This document shows positions 8,734 through 16,779 of a DNA stretch of 64,000 nt, one piece after another (position 1 is the first letter of the stretch; each line of letters opens with the position of its first letter). A program made the translations under genes and the position numbers. The DNA lies in assembly GCA_046565505.1 (NCBI GenBank), contig JBKHYJ010000095.1, positions 62,001 to 126,000 on the forward strand, read 5' to 3'. The DNA comes from JBKHYJ01 sp046565505 (lineage in GTDB: Bacteria; Acidobacteriota; Blastocatellia; UBA7656). The notes below the pieces were generated by a model that worked only from the letters and a program-made list of their open reading frames with translations, was not told where the DNA came from and did no database searches.

Positions 8734-9921
8734 ATGTTTGACTACCTTATCGTGGGGGCGGGGTACGCCGGGAGCGTGCTCGCGGAGCGGCTGGCGCGGG
8801 TGGCCGGCAAGAAAGTGCTGATAATAGACAAGCGGCCGCACATAGCAGGGAACGCTTACGACCACTACAACGACCAGGGCATACTGGTTCACAAGTACGG
8901 CCCGCATATTTTTCACACCAACTCGCGCGAAGTCTTCGACTACCTTTCCCAGTTCACGGAGTGGCGGCGCTACGAGCACCGCGTGCTGGCGAGCGTGGAC
9001 GGCCAGCTCGTCCCTATACCCATCAACCTCGACACGGTCAACAAGCTTTACGGGCTCAACCTCACTTCTTTCCAGGTGGAAGAATTCTTCAAGTCGGTCG
9101 CGGAGCCGAAGGACGAGATACGCACGTCCGAAGACGTGATCGTCAGCAAGGTGGGGCGCGAGCTGTATGAGAAGTTCTTCCGCAATTACACGCGCAAGCA
9201 GTGGGACCTGGACCCGTCCGAGCTGGACGCGTCGGTGACGGCCCGCGTGCCGACCAGGACCAACCGCGACGACCGCTACTTCACCGACAGCTACCAGGCG
9301 ATGCCGCTGCACGGCTACACGCGGATGTTCGAGAACATGCTCGACCACACGAACATCAAGATCATGCTGAAGGTCGATTACCGCGAGATCGCCAGGTACA
9401 TACCGTATAAACAGATCATCTACACGGGCCCCGTGGACGAGTACTTCGACTACCGCTACGGGAAGCTCCCGTACCGCTCGCTGGAGTTCAAGCACGAGAC
9501 GCACAACCAGCCCGTTTACCAGCCCGCGCCGGTCGTGAATTACCCCAACGAGCACCCCTACACGCGCATAACGGAGTTCAAATACCTGACGGGCCAGGAG
9601 CACGCGAAGACGAGCATAGTTTACGAGTTCCCCCGCGCAGAGGGGGACCCTTATTACCCGATCCCGCGGGCCGAGAACGCCGAGCTGTATAAGAAGTATC
9701 AGGCGCTCGCCGCGTCAACCGCGGGCGTACACTTCGTCGGGCGGCTCGCGACCTACAAGTACTACAACATGGATCAGGTCGTGGCGCAGGCGCTTTCGAT
9801 ATTCGCGAGGATCATGGGCGCTAAACGCTCAGAGCAGCCTGCGCGGTCGAACGGTCACGCGCGGGCCGCGGTTCAGTCGCCCATCTCACTGCCACAAGCC
9901 GTGCGGCTGTCGGAACGATGA
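8734..9921 (+). CDS. glf: UDP-galactopyranose mutase
   Basis: The protein has 395 residues, the normal Glf length. It begins with the FAD-binding motif LIVGAGYAGSVLAERLA and continues with KRPHIAGNAYD, KYGPHIFHTN and PINLDTVNKLYG, all hallmarks of the bacterial enzyme; FKHETHNQPVYQPAPVVNYP lies in the C-terminal half and YKYYNMDQVV closes it. Glf converts UDP-galactopyranose to UDP-galactofuranose using reduced FAD in the cytoplasm. GGAAGG precedes the ATG. GalE, which makes UDP-galactose, lies 330 bases downstream, and a glycosyltransferase lies just upstream, so the pathway from UDP-glucose to a Galf-containing glycan is nearly complete in this block. Confidence 0.95.
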   Translation: MFDYLIVGAGYAGSVLAERLARVAGKKVLIIDKRPHIAGNAYDHYNDQGILVHKYGPHIFHTNSREVFDYLSQFTEWRRYEHRVLASVDGQLVPIPINLDTVNKLYGLNLTSFQVEEFFKSVAEPKDEIRTSEDVIVSKVGRELYEKFFRNYTRKQWDLDPSELDASVTARVPTRTNRDDRYFTDSYQAMPLHGYTRMFENMLDHTNIKIMLKVDYREIARYIPYKQIIYTGPVDEYFDYRYGKLPYRSLEFKHETHNQPVYQPAPVVNYPNEHPYTRITEFKYLTGQEHAKTSIVYEFPRAEGDPYYPIPRAENAELYKKYQALAASTAGVHFVGRLATYKYYNMDQVVAQALSIFARIMGAKRSEQPARSNGHARAAVQSPISLPQAVRLSER

Positions 9922-10251
9922 AGGACGAATAAGGGCGAGCAAGACGGTCGGAGCCTCGGGCGTATGGCTTTAGATTCGGGGCCGAATCCCCCGTGCCGCG
10001 CCTGACGCTTCGGCCCGTCTTATCCGCCCTTCGTCCCTCCCCTTCAAATGAAACGCCTGGCGAAAGATTGAAAATCGGACGGCCGGTTGCGCCCCCGGCT
10101 CCGGGCCATAGCTCAGCCGGGCGCGCAAGCGGCGCCTCGGGTGCCGCGGTCGAGATTCTCAAAACGGAGAGGCGCCCGGCCCGCCCGGTACTTTTATTGT
10201 AAGGGTGCTTCCGCATCAGGTAGCTTGAGTTTAATTAAGGGAGCAACGGTC
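9922..10251. other. Intergenic region, 330 bp
   Basis: The gap between glf and galE is very GC-rich up to about 10185, then contains AT-rich tracts (ACTTTTATTGTAAGG, GAGTTTAATTAAGG) close to galE that may belong to its promoter or leader. A tRNA-like opening phrase near 10103 was examined and rejected. No gene recognised. Confidence 0.35.
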
Positions 10252-11271
10252 ATGCGAGTTCTTGTCACAGGTGGCGCGGGCTACATCGGCAGCGTGGTCA
10301 ACGAGGAGCTTGTTCGAGACGGGCACCAGGTGGTCGTCTACGATAACCTCTACAAGGGTCACCTCGGGGCGGTGGCCGAGGGCCTGCCGTTCATTCAGGC
10401 CGACCTGAAAGAGGGCCGCCTCCTTCGCGACACGCTGAAGAATTATCAAGTCGAGGCCGTGATTCACATGGCCGCCGATTCCCTGGTCGGAGAGTCTGTA
10501 CACAACCCTTCAAAGTATTTCCGTAATAATTTCGTGGCGGGCCTTGAGCTTCTGGATGCGATGAACGAGTGCGGCGTCAAGAAGATCGTGTTCTCATCGA
10601 CCGCCGCCGTTTATGGCGAGCCGCAGAAACAGCCCATAGAAGAGACGGACCCGACCAGCCCGACCAACCCTTACGGGGAGTCGAAGCTGGCCTTCGAGCG
10701 CGCGCTTCAATGGTACGAGCGGGCCTGCGGCATACGGTACGCCTCCCTGCGCTACTTCAACGCGGCGGGGGCCAGCCTGCTGCGCGGCGAGTCGCACGAG
10801 CCCGAGACTCACATCATCCCCATAGTGCTACAGGCGGCGCTGGGGAAACGAAACCTCGTCGAGGTGTATGGCGACGATTACCCGACGCGGGACGGCACGT
10901 GTGTACGCGATTACATTCACGTCATCGACCTCGCGCGCGCGCACGTCCTCGCGCTGGGCATACTGGATCATCGCAGCGAGATTTATAACCTCGGGTGCGG
11001 GGGCGAAGGCTACACCGTCCGCGAAGTGATAGAGACGGCCCGCGAAGTGACCGGCCTCGAAATACCTGTCGAGGTAGGGCCGCGCAGGGACGGCGACCCG
11101 GCCGTGCTCATCGCCAGCAGTGAAAAGATAAAACATGATTTAAACTGGTCGCCCGCGATGCAGGACCTGCGCGAGATCATAGCCTCCGCGTGGTCCTGGA
11201 TGCTGGAGCACCCGACGGGCTACGAAGCCTTCGGGAACTGGACGAAAGCGAAGGGCAGGATGAGGGCGTAA
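10252..11271 (+). CDS. galE: UDP-glucose 4-epimerase
   Basis: The protein has 339 residues, typical for GalE. It opens with the NAD-binding motif VLVTGGAGYIGS and carries VYDNLYKGH, HMAADSLVGESV, FSSTAAVYG, catalytic Tyr141 and Lys145 in YGESK, RYFNAAGAS and TRDGTCVRDYIHV, which together are diagnostic of UDP-hexose 4-epimerases. It interconverts UDP-glucose and UDP-galactose in the cytoplasm and would feed Glf. The ATG at 10252 starts exactly at the Rossmann strand and follows an AAGGGAG ribosome site; a longer in-frame opening has no family support. The LigD-like gene follows after 17 bases, so they may share a transcript although their functions differ. Confidence 0.95.
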   Translation: MRVLVTGGAGYIGSVVNEELVRDGHQVVVYDNLYKGHLGAVAEGLPFIQADLKEGRLLRDTLKNYQVEAVIHMAADSLVGESVHNPSKYFRNNFVAGLELLDAMNECGVKKIVFSSTAAVYGEPQKQPIEETDPTSPTNPYGESKLAFERALQWYERACGIRYASLRYFNAAGASLLRGESHEPETHIIPIVLQAALGKRNLVEVYGDDYPTRDGTCVRDYIHVIDLARAHVLALGILDHRSEIYNLGCGGEGYTVREVIETAREVTGLEIPVEVGPRRDGDPAVLIASSEKIKHDLNWSPAMQDLREIIASAWSWMLEHPTGYEAFGNWTKAKGRMRA

Positions 11272-11288
11272 ATTAGAAGGCGGAAATC

Positions 11289-12818
11289 ATGGGGCTTGAA
11301 GAATACAGAGAGAAGCGCGACTTCGACAAGACGCGCGAGCCTGAGGGCGTGGAGCCGGGGTCGGACGGGCGGCGCAGGTTCATGATTCACGAGCACCATG
11401 CGTCGATACTGCACTTCGATTTTCGGATGGAGATTGGCGGGGTGGCTAAGTCCTGGTCGATCCCCCGCGGCCCATCCATGAACCCGAAAGACCGCCGCCT
11501 GGCCGTGCAGGTCGAAGACCACCCGGTCGAGTACATGAAATTTGAAGGCGAGATCCCCGAGGGCCAGTACGGCGCGGGGCTGTCACTGATCTGGGACAGC
11601 GGCACGTTCGAGGCGGACGGCGACCCGGCGCGTGCATGGGAGCAGGGCAGCCTCGAATTCACGTTGCGGGGCGACAAGCTCAAGGGCGGCTTCGTGCTCT
11701 TCAAGATGAAGGGCCGCGAGCGCCGGGGCAAGCCTCAATGGCTGCTCGTCAAAAAGAAAGATAAGTTCGCCGACGAAGGCTGGGAGCTGGTCCAGCGCGA
11801 CCCGAGGGGGGCCATCAGCAAGCGCCGCGCGGCGAGAGACCACGAGCGCCGCGTCACTAAGACGAAAGCCAGGGCCGGCGAAGCCATTTCCGTCGCCGCC
11901 TTCCTTCGCAAGCGCGAGATTGAGGGCGACCTGGCGCTGAGGGTCGGCCGTAAGGCGCTCGAAGTGACGAGCCTCGATAAAGTCTACTGGCCCGAAGAAG
12001 GCCATACGAAGGGGGACCTGCTGCGCTATTACCTGCAGGTCGGCAAGTACATAGTGCCTTACCTCAAGGACCGCCCTTCGATACTCAAGCGTTACCCGAA
12101 CGGGATAAGCGGCGAGATGTTCTTCCAGCATAACGTCGAGAGCGCGCCCGACGTGCTGAGGACCGAGCGGCTAGAGAGCGAAACGGGCCGCATGCTCAAC
12201 TACGGAGTTTACACGGACCTCGCGTCGCTCATCTACCTCGTCAACATAGGGACTATCGAGCAGCACCCGTGGCACTCGCGCACGTCGGACCTCGGGCGCC
12301 CCGACTACGTAGTGTTTGACCTGGACCCGCACGGCGCGCCGTTCGCGAACGTGTTGCAGGTCGCGCTCGCTATGCGTGACGTGTTGAAGAGTCTGAAGCT
12401 CACGGGCTACCCGAAGACCTCTGGGTCATCGGGCGTACACATCTACGTCCCGGTTCGGAGGCGATACGACTACGAGGAGGTCGCGGATTTCTCCGAGCAG
12501 GTGTCTATGCGCGTGGCCGAGCGGCTCCCGAAGATAGCGACGGTGGAAAGGAAAATCGCGGAGCGTAAGAAAGACCAGATTTACGTCGACTGGCAACAGA
12601 ACGCGAGGGGCAAATCAGCCGCCTCCGTCTACACGGCACGGGCCAAACCGGGCGCGACCGTCTCGACGCCCGTCACGTGGCAAGAGATTTCCCGCGGATT
12701 CGAGATCGGCGATTTCACCATCGAAACCGTCCCGCCGCGGCTGAAGAAGAAAGGCGACCTCTGGAAGGACATGCTTAAGGACCGCCAGTCGCTCCCTAAA
12801 TTGAAACGCGAGCGGTAG
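11289..12818 (+). CDS. LigD-like NHEJ protein with phosphoesterase and polymerase domains, no ligase domain
   Basis: The protein has 509 residues. Residues ~28-150 form the 3'-phosphoesterase domain (HHASILHFDFR at 36-46; VEDHPVEY with His78; EGQYGAG). Residues ~220-490 form the archaeo-eukaryotic primase-type polymerase domain (SLDKVYWPEEGHTKGDL, FDLDP with metal-binding Asp344 and Asp346, KTSGSSGVHIYVP). The central ATP-dependent ligase domain of full LigD is absent, so nick sealing would need a separate ligase. LigD-type polymerases and phosphoesterases process broken DNA ends together with Ku in bacterial end joining; no ku gene is in the window. The ATG at 11289 has an AGAAGGCGG ribosome site and lies 17 bases after galE. 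Confidence 0.88.
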   Translation: MGLEEYREKRDFDKTREPEGVEPGSDGRRRFMIHEHHASILHFDFRMEIGGVAKSWSIPRGPSMNPKDRRLAVQVEDHPVEYMKFEGEIPEGQYGAGLSLIWDSGTFEADGDPARAWEQGSLEFTLRGDKLKGGFVLFKMKGRERRGKPQWLLVKKKDKFADEGWELVQRDPRGAISKRRAARDHERRVTKTKARAGEAISVAAFLRKREIEGDLALRVGRKALEVTSLDKVYWPEEGHTKGDLLRYYLQVGKYIVPYLKDRPSILKRYPNGISGEMFFQHNVESAPDVLRTERLESETGRMLNYGVYTDLASLIYLVNIGTIEQHPWHSRTSDLGRPDYVVFDLDPHGAPFANVLQVALAMRDVLKSLKLTGYPKTSGSSGVHIYVPVRRRYDYEEVADFSEQVSMRVAERLPKIATVERKIAERKKDQIYVDWQQNARGKSAASVYTARAKPGATVSTPVTWQEISRGFEIGDFTIETVPPRLKKKGDLWKDMLKDRQSLPKLKRER

Positions 12819-13053
12819 AAAACTTTAACCGGCGGGGCGGGCGCGAAAGAAGCTTGACCTGCCCGGCGCTCCCTCCGGCGAGGCGCGTACGTCATGGCGG
12901 CCGCCGGCTTCTCGATTGATCCCCTTTCCTTTGCAGCTTGACTTAACCTTTCATCAGTACAACAATGTCGGGGAAAGGACAGGTTCCCGCTCACAGCCCC
13001 GAAGTCCCTGTGCTCCAGCATCGGGCAGTAGTCTCATCTCAGGAGTTTTTGCC

Positions 13054-14493
13054 ATGCCTTCAAACACGAAAATACACCTGCGTATTTTTAGCCTGATAGT
13101 CACGCTCATGATGTTGACTCTGGCCGCGGCGGCCGACACTCAATCGCTCGAGACCTTGCTCGCGTACCTTAAAAGCCCGGACTCCGGCACGCGACGCGAC
13201 GCCGCGCGTCGGCTCGGCGAGCGGCGCGAGCGCAATCAGCTCGCGGTCGAGGCCCTGGCCGTCGCCGCGCGCAAGGACGAGAGCCGCGACGTGCGCGCCG
13301 AGGCCGTGGAAGCTCTCGGGAAGATCAAGGACCTGTCCGCGCTGCCCGAAATGCTAGAGGCGCTCAAGGACCCGAGCGACCCCGTGCGCGCCACGGCCGT
13401 CAAGTCGCTCGTCATGCTTTACACGGAGCATGACGTGGACTTCATCACCAACCGGCGCACAGGCTGGAACCTGTTTAACCCTTTCTTAGACACCAACGAC
13501 CACGAGATCATAGAGCCTTACATCCTGCCCGACCCCATGATCATCGACGCGATAGGCGAGGCGGCGCGCGCCGACAACGACCGTGACGTTCGCATAGCGG
13601 CCATCCGCGCCCTGGGCGTACTGCGCGGGCGCAGGGCGATGCCGCAACTCGCCGACGCGCTAAGCGCGGACCAGGACGTGCGCATTGACGTCATCAGGAC
13701 GTTCATCAAGCTGGGCGACCCGGCGGCAGGCAGCTACCTGGTCCCCTTCTTCCGCGACTCGAATCAGAAAGTGCGGACGCAGGCGATGGTCGCGGCCGGG
13801 ATGCTCAAGTACCGCCCCGCGGTGGAGCCGCTGCTTTCAACCTACGGGCTGGGGCCCGAAAAGAAGGGCACGGTCTCTAAGGTCGTGGGCAAAGTCAAGG
13901 GCGCGTTCTCCTACAACCCGCCGCGCGACGAGGCGGCGCTGTGGGCGCTGTCGCTGATCGGCGACGAAAGGGCGGAGCAAACTTTCGTAGAGAATATGAC
14001 GGACAACGACGCGGACCGCCGCCAGTACGCCTTCGAGGGCCTCGCGCGCATAGCGGACCCCAGGTATATGGACCAGATTTCCCGCCTGGTGCTGACGGAA
14101 AAGAATGGCGACGTGAAGCTGGCCGAGCAGTGGGCGCTCTACCGCATGGGCAGCCGCCCTAACATTCAATACATAGTGCGCAAGCTGGACACGGACCAGG
14201 AGGAGCAGGCGCGCACGTACCTGCTGGAGGCCAACAACGCCGCCGACCTTTACCCCTACGTCCGTTCGAGCAATAAAGAGGTGCGGCAGAAGGTGATAGA
14301 CATACTCGGCCGCATAGGCGACGCTGAGACCGTCAAAGAGTTGCAGCCGGTGGCGGAGACTTCGGGCGTGGGTACAGCCAACGCGGCAACGCTCGCAATC
14401 AAGCGCATAGAGTGGCGGATGTCCGGCAGGCCCCGCGCGAGCGATTCGGTGCTGCGCCGCGAAACACGCCCGCGCCGGGTCGAAAACCCCTGA
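13054..14493 (+). CDS. Secreted HEAT-repeat protein
   Basis: The protein has 479 residues. A signal peptide is clear (HLRIFSLIVTLMMLTLAAAADT, cleavage near residue 28). The mature protein is an array of HEAT-like helical pairs with the recurring pattern DxxxxVRxxAVxALGxL, for example KDESRDVRAEAVEALGKI and ADNDRDVRIAAIRALGVL; the region NRRTGWNLFNPFLDTND and the GLGPEKKGTVSKVVGKVKGAFSY loop interrupt the array. HEAT repeats serve as protein-binding scaffolds; partner unknown. The ATG at 13054 follows AGGAG at the right distance. The C-terminal tail is Arg-rich and probably disordered. It could be cotranscribed with the M20 peptidase 172 bases downstream. Confidence 0.8.
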   Translation: MPSNTKIHLRIFSLIVTLMMLTLAAAADTQSLETLLAYLKSPDSGTRRDAARRLGERRERNQLAVEALAVAARKDESRDVRAEAVEALGKIKDLSALPEMLEALKDPSDPVRATAVKSLVMLYTEHDVDFITNRRTGWNLFNPFLDTNDHEIIEPYILPDPMIIDAIGEAARADNDRDVRIAAIRALGVLRGRRAMPQLADALSADQDVRIDVIRTFIKLGDPAAGSYLVPFFRDSNQKVRTQAMVAAGMLKYRPAVEPLLSTYGLGPEKKGTVSKVVGKVKGAFSYNPPRDEAALWALSLIGDERAEQTFVENMTDNDADRRQYAFEGLARIADPRYMDQISRLVLTEKNGDVKLAEQWALYRMGSRPNIQYIVRKLDTDQEEQARTYLLEANNAADLYPYVRSSNKEVRQKVIDILGRIGDAETVKELQPVAETSGVGTANAATLAIKRIEWRMSGRPRASDSVLRRETRPRRVENP

Positions 14494-14665
14494 GCGCGAG
14501 CGACAGGTGAGAACGCCGAACGGCGGGCGGTGAATAAGTAATGAGGTCCGGCCCTCCGCCGCCCGCCGCGCCGCGTTTGCCATTTCTTTTCCGCCTTCCG
14601 ACTTCACCGCACATCCTTTAGAATAACCCTGCAATAATTTTCATACTAAGCAACGGAGAACGAGC

Positions 14666-15904
14666 ATGAGGAATACAGTGGCGGCACTCGCCTGCGCCGT
14701 TCTGCTGGCGGGCGCGTCTTCCGGCGCCCAGGACCTGACCGCCGAGGCGAAACGCATCCTGGAGCGCGCGGACGTAAAGCGCGCGTTCGACCACGTCGAC
14801 GCGCACAAGGATGAAATACTGGCCGAGTGGAAAACGATAACGGAGATTAACGCCCCGTCGGGCAAAGAGCGCGAGCGCGCAGAGTTCGTAAAGCGGCTGC
14901 TCGACACTTACAAGCTGGACAAAGTTACTACGGACTCTAAGGGCAACGTCGTCGCGGTCAGAAAGGGCACGGGCGGAGCCAAGGCCGTCGTCTTTGACGC
15001 GCACCTCGACACGGTCTTTCAGGAAGGGCTGAAGATCAAGGCCGAAATCCGCGATGGGAAAATCTTCGCGCCCGGCGTGGGGGACGACACGAAAAACATA
15101 GAGGCGATGCTCGCCTCAATTCGCGCGCTGAACGAGGCCGGGGTCAAGACGAAAGCTGACCTCATTTTCCTGTTCTCTGTCGAAGAAGAGACTTCCTTCG
15201 GCGGGGCGAAAGCGTTCGTGGCCGAGAACAAAGACCGCATAAGCCAGTACGTCGCGCTAGACGGCGGCTTTGAAGGGCTGACCTATGGCGGCATAGGCAT
15301 CAATTGGTACAAGCATCACTTCATAGGGCCGGGCGGCCACACGCGGTCAAAGACGCCGCCGTATTCCGCCACGCTCCCGCTCGCGCGCGCCATCGCCCGC
15401 ATCTACGCGCTGGACATGCCGAAAGACCCCGTGGTCAATCTCAACATAGGGATGCTGGGCGGGGCGGAAGTCGTGAACGCCAAGGCGGCCGACGCATGGT
15501 TCACGGTGGATTTGCGCTCGACGGACCAAAAGGCAATCGACGACTTCGAGCGCAAGATAGCAGACATAGTGCGCGAAGAGGCCGAGCGCGTGGGCATGAA
15601 AGTTAAAACCGAGTTTGTAGAAGAGAAGGTCCCGGCGGCGCAGATCCCCGGCCACCGCCAGTCATTCATGGTCCGAATGAGCGAGGCGGTCCACAGGGCC
15701 ATAGGGTTTGAAAACGTCCCGCTGTCGCCCTCCTCTTCCACGAACGCGAACATAGCCCTGCTGGCCGGCATACCCGCCATCTCCACGGGCGCCGCGCCGT
15801 GCGAGAATTCTCACGCGGTCACGGAGTGGTGCTCGATAGAGCCATTCTACCGCGGCATAAAGAAAACCATTCTGCTGGAAGTCGCGCTGGCCGGGGTAGA
15901 GTAG
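14666..15904 (+). CDS. Secreted M20-family metallopeptidase
   Basis: The protein has 412 residues with a signal peptide (MRNTVAALACAVLLAGASSGA). The catalytic domain reads VVFDAHLDTVF (zinc His and catalytic Asp near residue 113), APGVGDDTKNIEAML, FSVEEETSFGGAKAF (catalytic and zinc Glu) and a late His in SHAVTEWCSIEPFY. A dimerisation domain inserted around residues 215-330 contains GPGGHTRSKTPPYSA. M20 enzymes remove amino acids from peptides or cleave small amides; the precise substrate, tripeptide or otherwise, is not readable. It is one of several secreted or periplasmic peptidases in this window and fits growth on peptides. Confidence 0.85.
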   Translation: MRNTVAALACAVLLAGASSGAQDLTAEAKRILERADVKRAFDHVDAHKDEILAEWKTITEINAPSGKERERAEFVKRLLDTYKLDKVTTDSKGNVVAVRKGTGGAKAVVFDAHLDTVFQEGLKIKAEIRDGKIFAPGVGDDTKNIEAMLASIRALNEAGVKTKADLIFLFSVEEETSFGGAKAFVAENKDRISQYVALDGGFEGLTYGGIGINWYKHHFIGPGGHTRSKTPPYSATLPLARAIARIYALDMPKDPVVNLNIGMLGGAEVVNAKAADAWFTVDLRSTDQKAIDDFERKIADIVREEAERVGMKVKTEFVEEKVPAAQIPGHRQSFMVRMSEAVHRAIGFENVPLSPSSSTNANIALLAGIPAISTGAAPCENSHAVTEWCSIEPFYRGIKKTILLEVALAGVE

Positions 15905-15947
15905 GCGAAGTACGGCGGCGGCCCGCGAGTTGGTGGGAACGCCGAAT

Positions 15948-15967
15948 GGGCTCCGGGAGCCCGTTTC
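15948..15967. repeat. Copy 1 of a short dispersed palindrome
   Basis: GGCTCCGGGAGCC followed by CGTTTC lies in the spacer after the M20 gene. The core is a near-perfect palindrome. The same core followed by GTTTC recurs at 18151 (inside the M28 gene) and 62589 (intergenic). GAACGCCGAA occurs directly upstream (15937) and also after the HEAT-repeat gene (14511). Confidence 0.5.
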
Positions 15968-16018
15968 AAGCCGCCGCCATTGACCCCCGCCCGCCGGCAT
16001 CTTTCTCATGGAGGCGGA

Positions 16019-16531
16019 ATGAAAGGCTCAAGGCTGTTGTTTTTTGCAAGCTGGGTAATCCTGCTGATAGTGATGGGTGCCGTGACGATTTTGTCTCTCC
16101 AATCGCTCCGGGTGGCCTACAACGGCTCTCGGGAATCGCTGACGGCCGGATTCACTACGGAGCAGATCAGGCAGTATGGCGACCAGATCAGGGAGCAGGG
16201 CGGCGAAGACGCGATCAAAGCCTTCAAAGGAAGGCGCGCGACCGCGGCAACCTGGGCGCTGGGTTACGCGCTGCTCGCCCTGACGGTGGTGCTCGTGCCC
16301 TACCGGCGCGGCGAGCGGTGGGCGTGGTGGGCTCTCCTTGGTTCGCTCGTGTTATCGCAACTGCTTTCGCTCGCCCGCGCGGCCATGCTGGGCACGACTC
16401 TGGGCCTGGGCGCGCCCGGGCTGATTCTGGCCTTCGCCTTGCTCGGGCTGCTCGCGGGCGTCCCACGCATGTTCGCGGGCGACAAGTCTCTTGAGGCGCG
16501 AACGAGCGCGGGCGACGCGGACCTACACTGA
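16019..16531 (+). CDS. Membrane protein of unknown function, four predicted spans
   Basis: The protein has 170 residues. Hydrophobic segments fall at about 7-29, 76-95, 101-122 and 130-152. Between spans 1 and 2 lies a ~45-residue soluble stretch (GFTTEQIRQYGDQIREQGGEDAIKAF), probably on the outer face given the positive residues at the N-terminus. I do not recognise a family. The ATG at 16019 follows GGAGG with a short spacer and starts at the first membrane segment. The neighbours are secreted peptidases, but nothing links the functions beyond position. Confidence 0.65.
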   Translation: MKGSRLLFFASWVILLIVMGAVTILSLQSLRVAYNGSRESLTAGFTTEQIRQYGDQIREQGGEDAIKAFKGRRATAATWALGYALLALTVVLVPYRRGERWAWWALLGSLVLSQLLSLARAAMLGTTLGLGAPGLILAFALLGLLAGVPRMFAGDKSLEARTSAGDADLH

Positions 16532-16779
16532 TTCTTAATGAATCTCTCGACCGCGGTCTATCAGCCTTGTCTCAACGCCGGTGAGCGACGCGGGCGTCGC
16601 CTTGTGTGCAATTGACACCCTTTCTCGGCGCTCGATATGATTTAAGCTTGGCTTTATGAGGCGGCCCCGATGATGGGAAAGGGCTATTCGCATGACCAGG
16701 CCACGCCCGCCCGAGGGCGCGAGGCCCATCCAGGGGGCCGGCTTCCCGCGCCCCGAGGCTCATTAAAGGCAGGACCATT

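Noticed and set aside
8710..9603. Long minus-strand open frame opposite glf
   Set aside because: It mirrors the GC-rich codon pattern of glf, has no ribosome site and shows no domain features.
10103..10185. tRNA-like opening phrase GGGCCATAGCTCAG in the glf-galE gap
   Set aside because: The D stem lacks its partner, the GGTCGAGATTC stretch is too far from the 3' acceptor partner and no anticodon arm forms, so this is not a functional tRNA.
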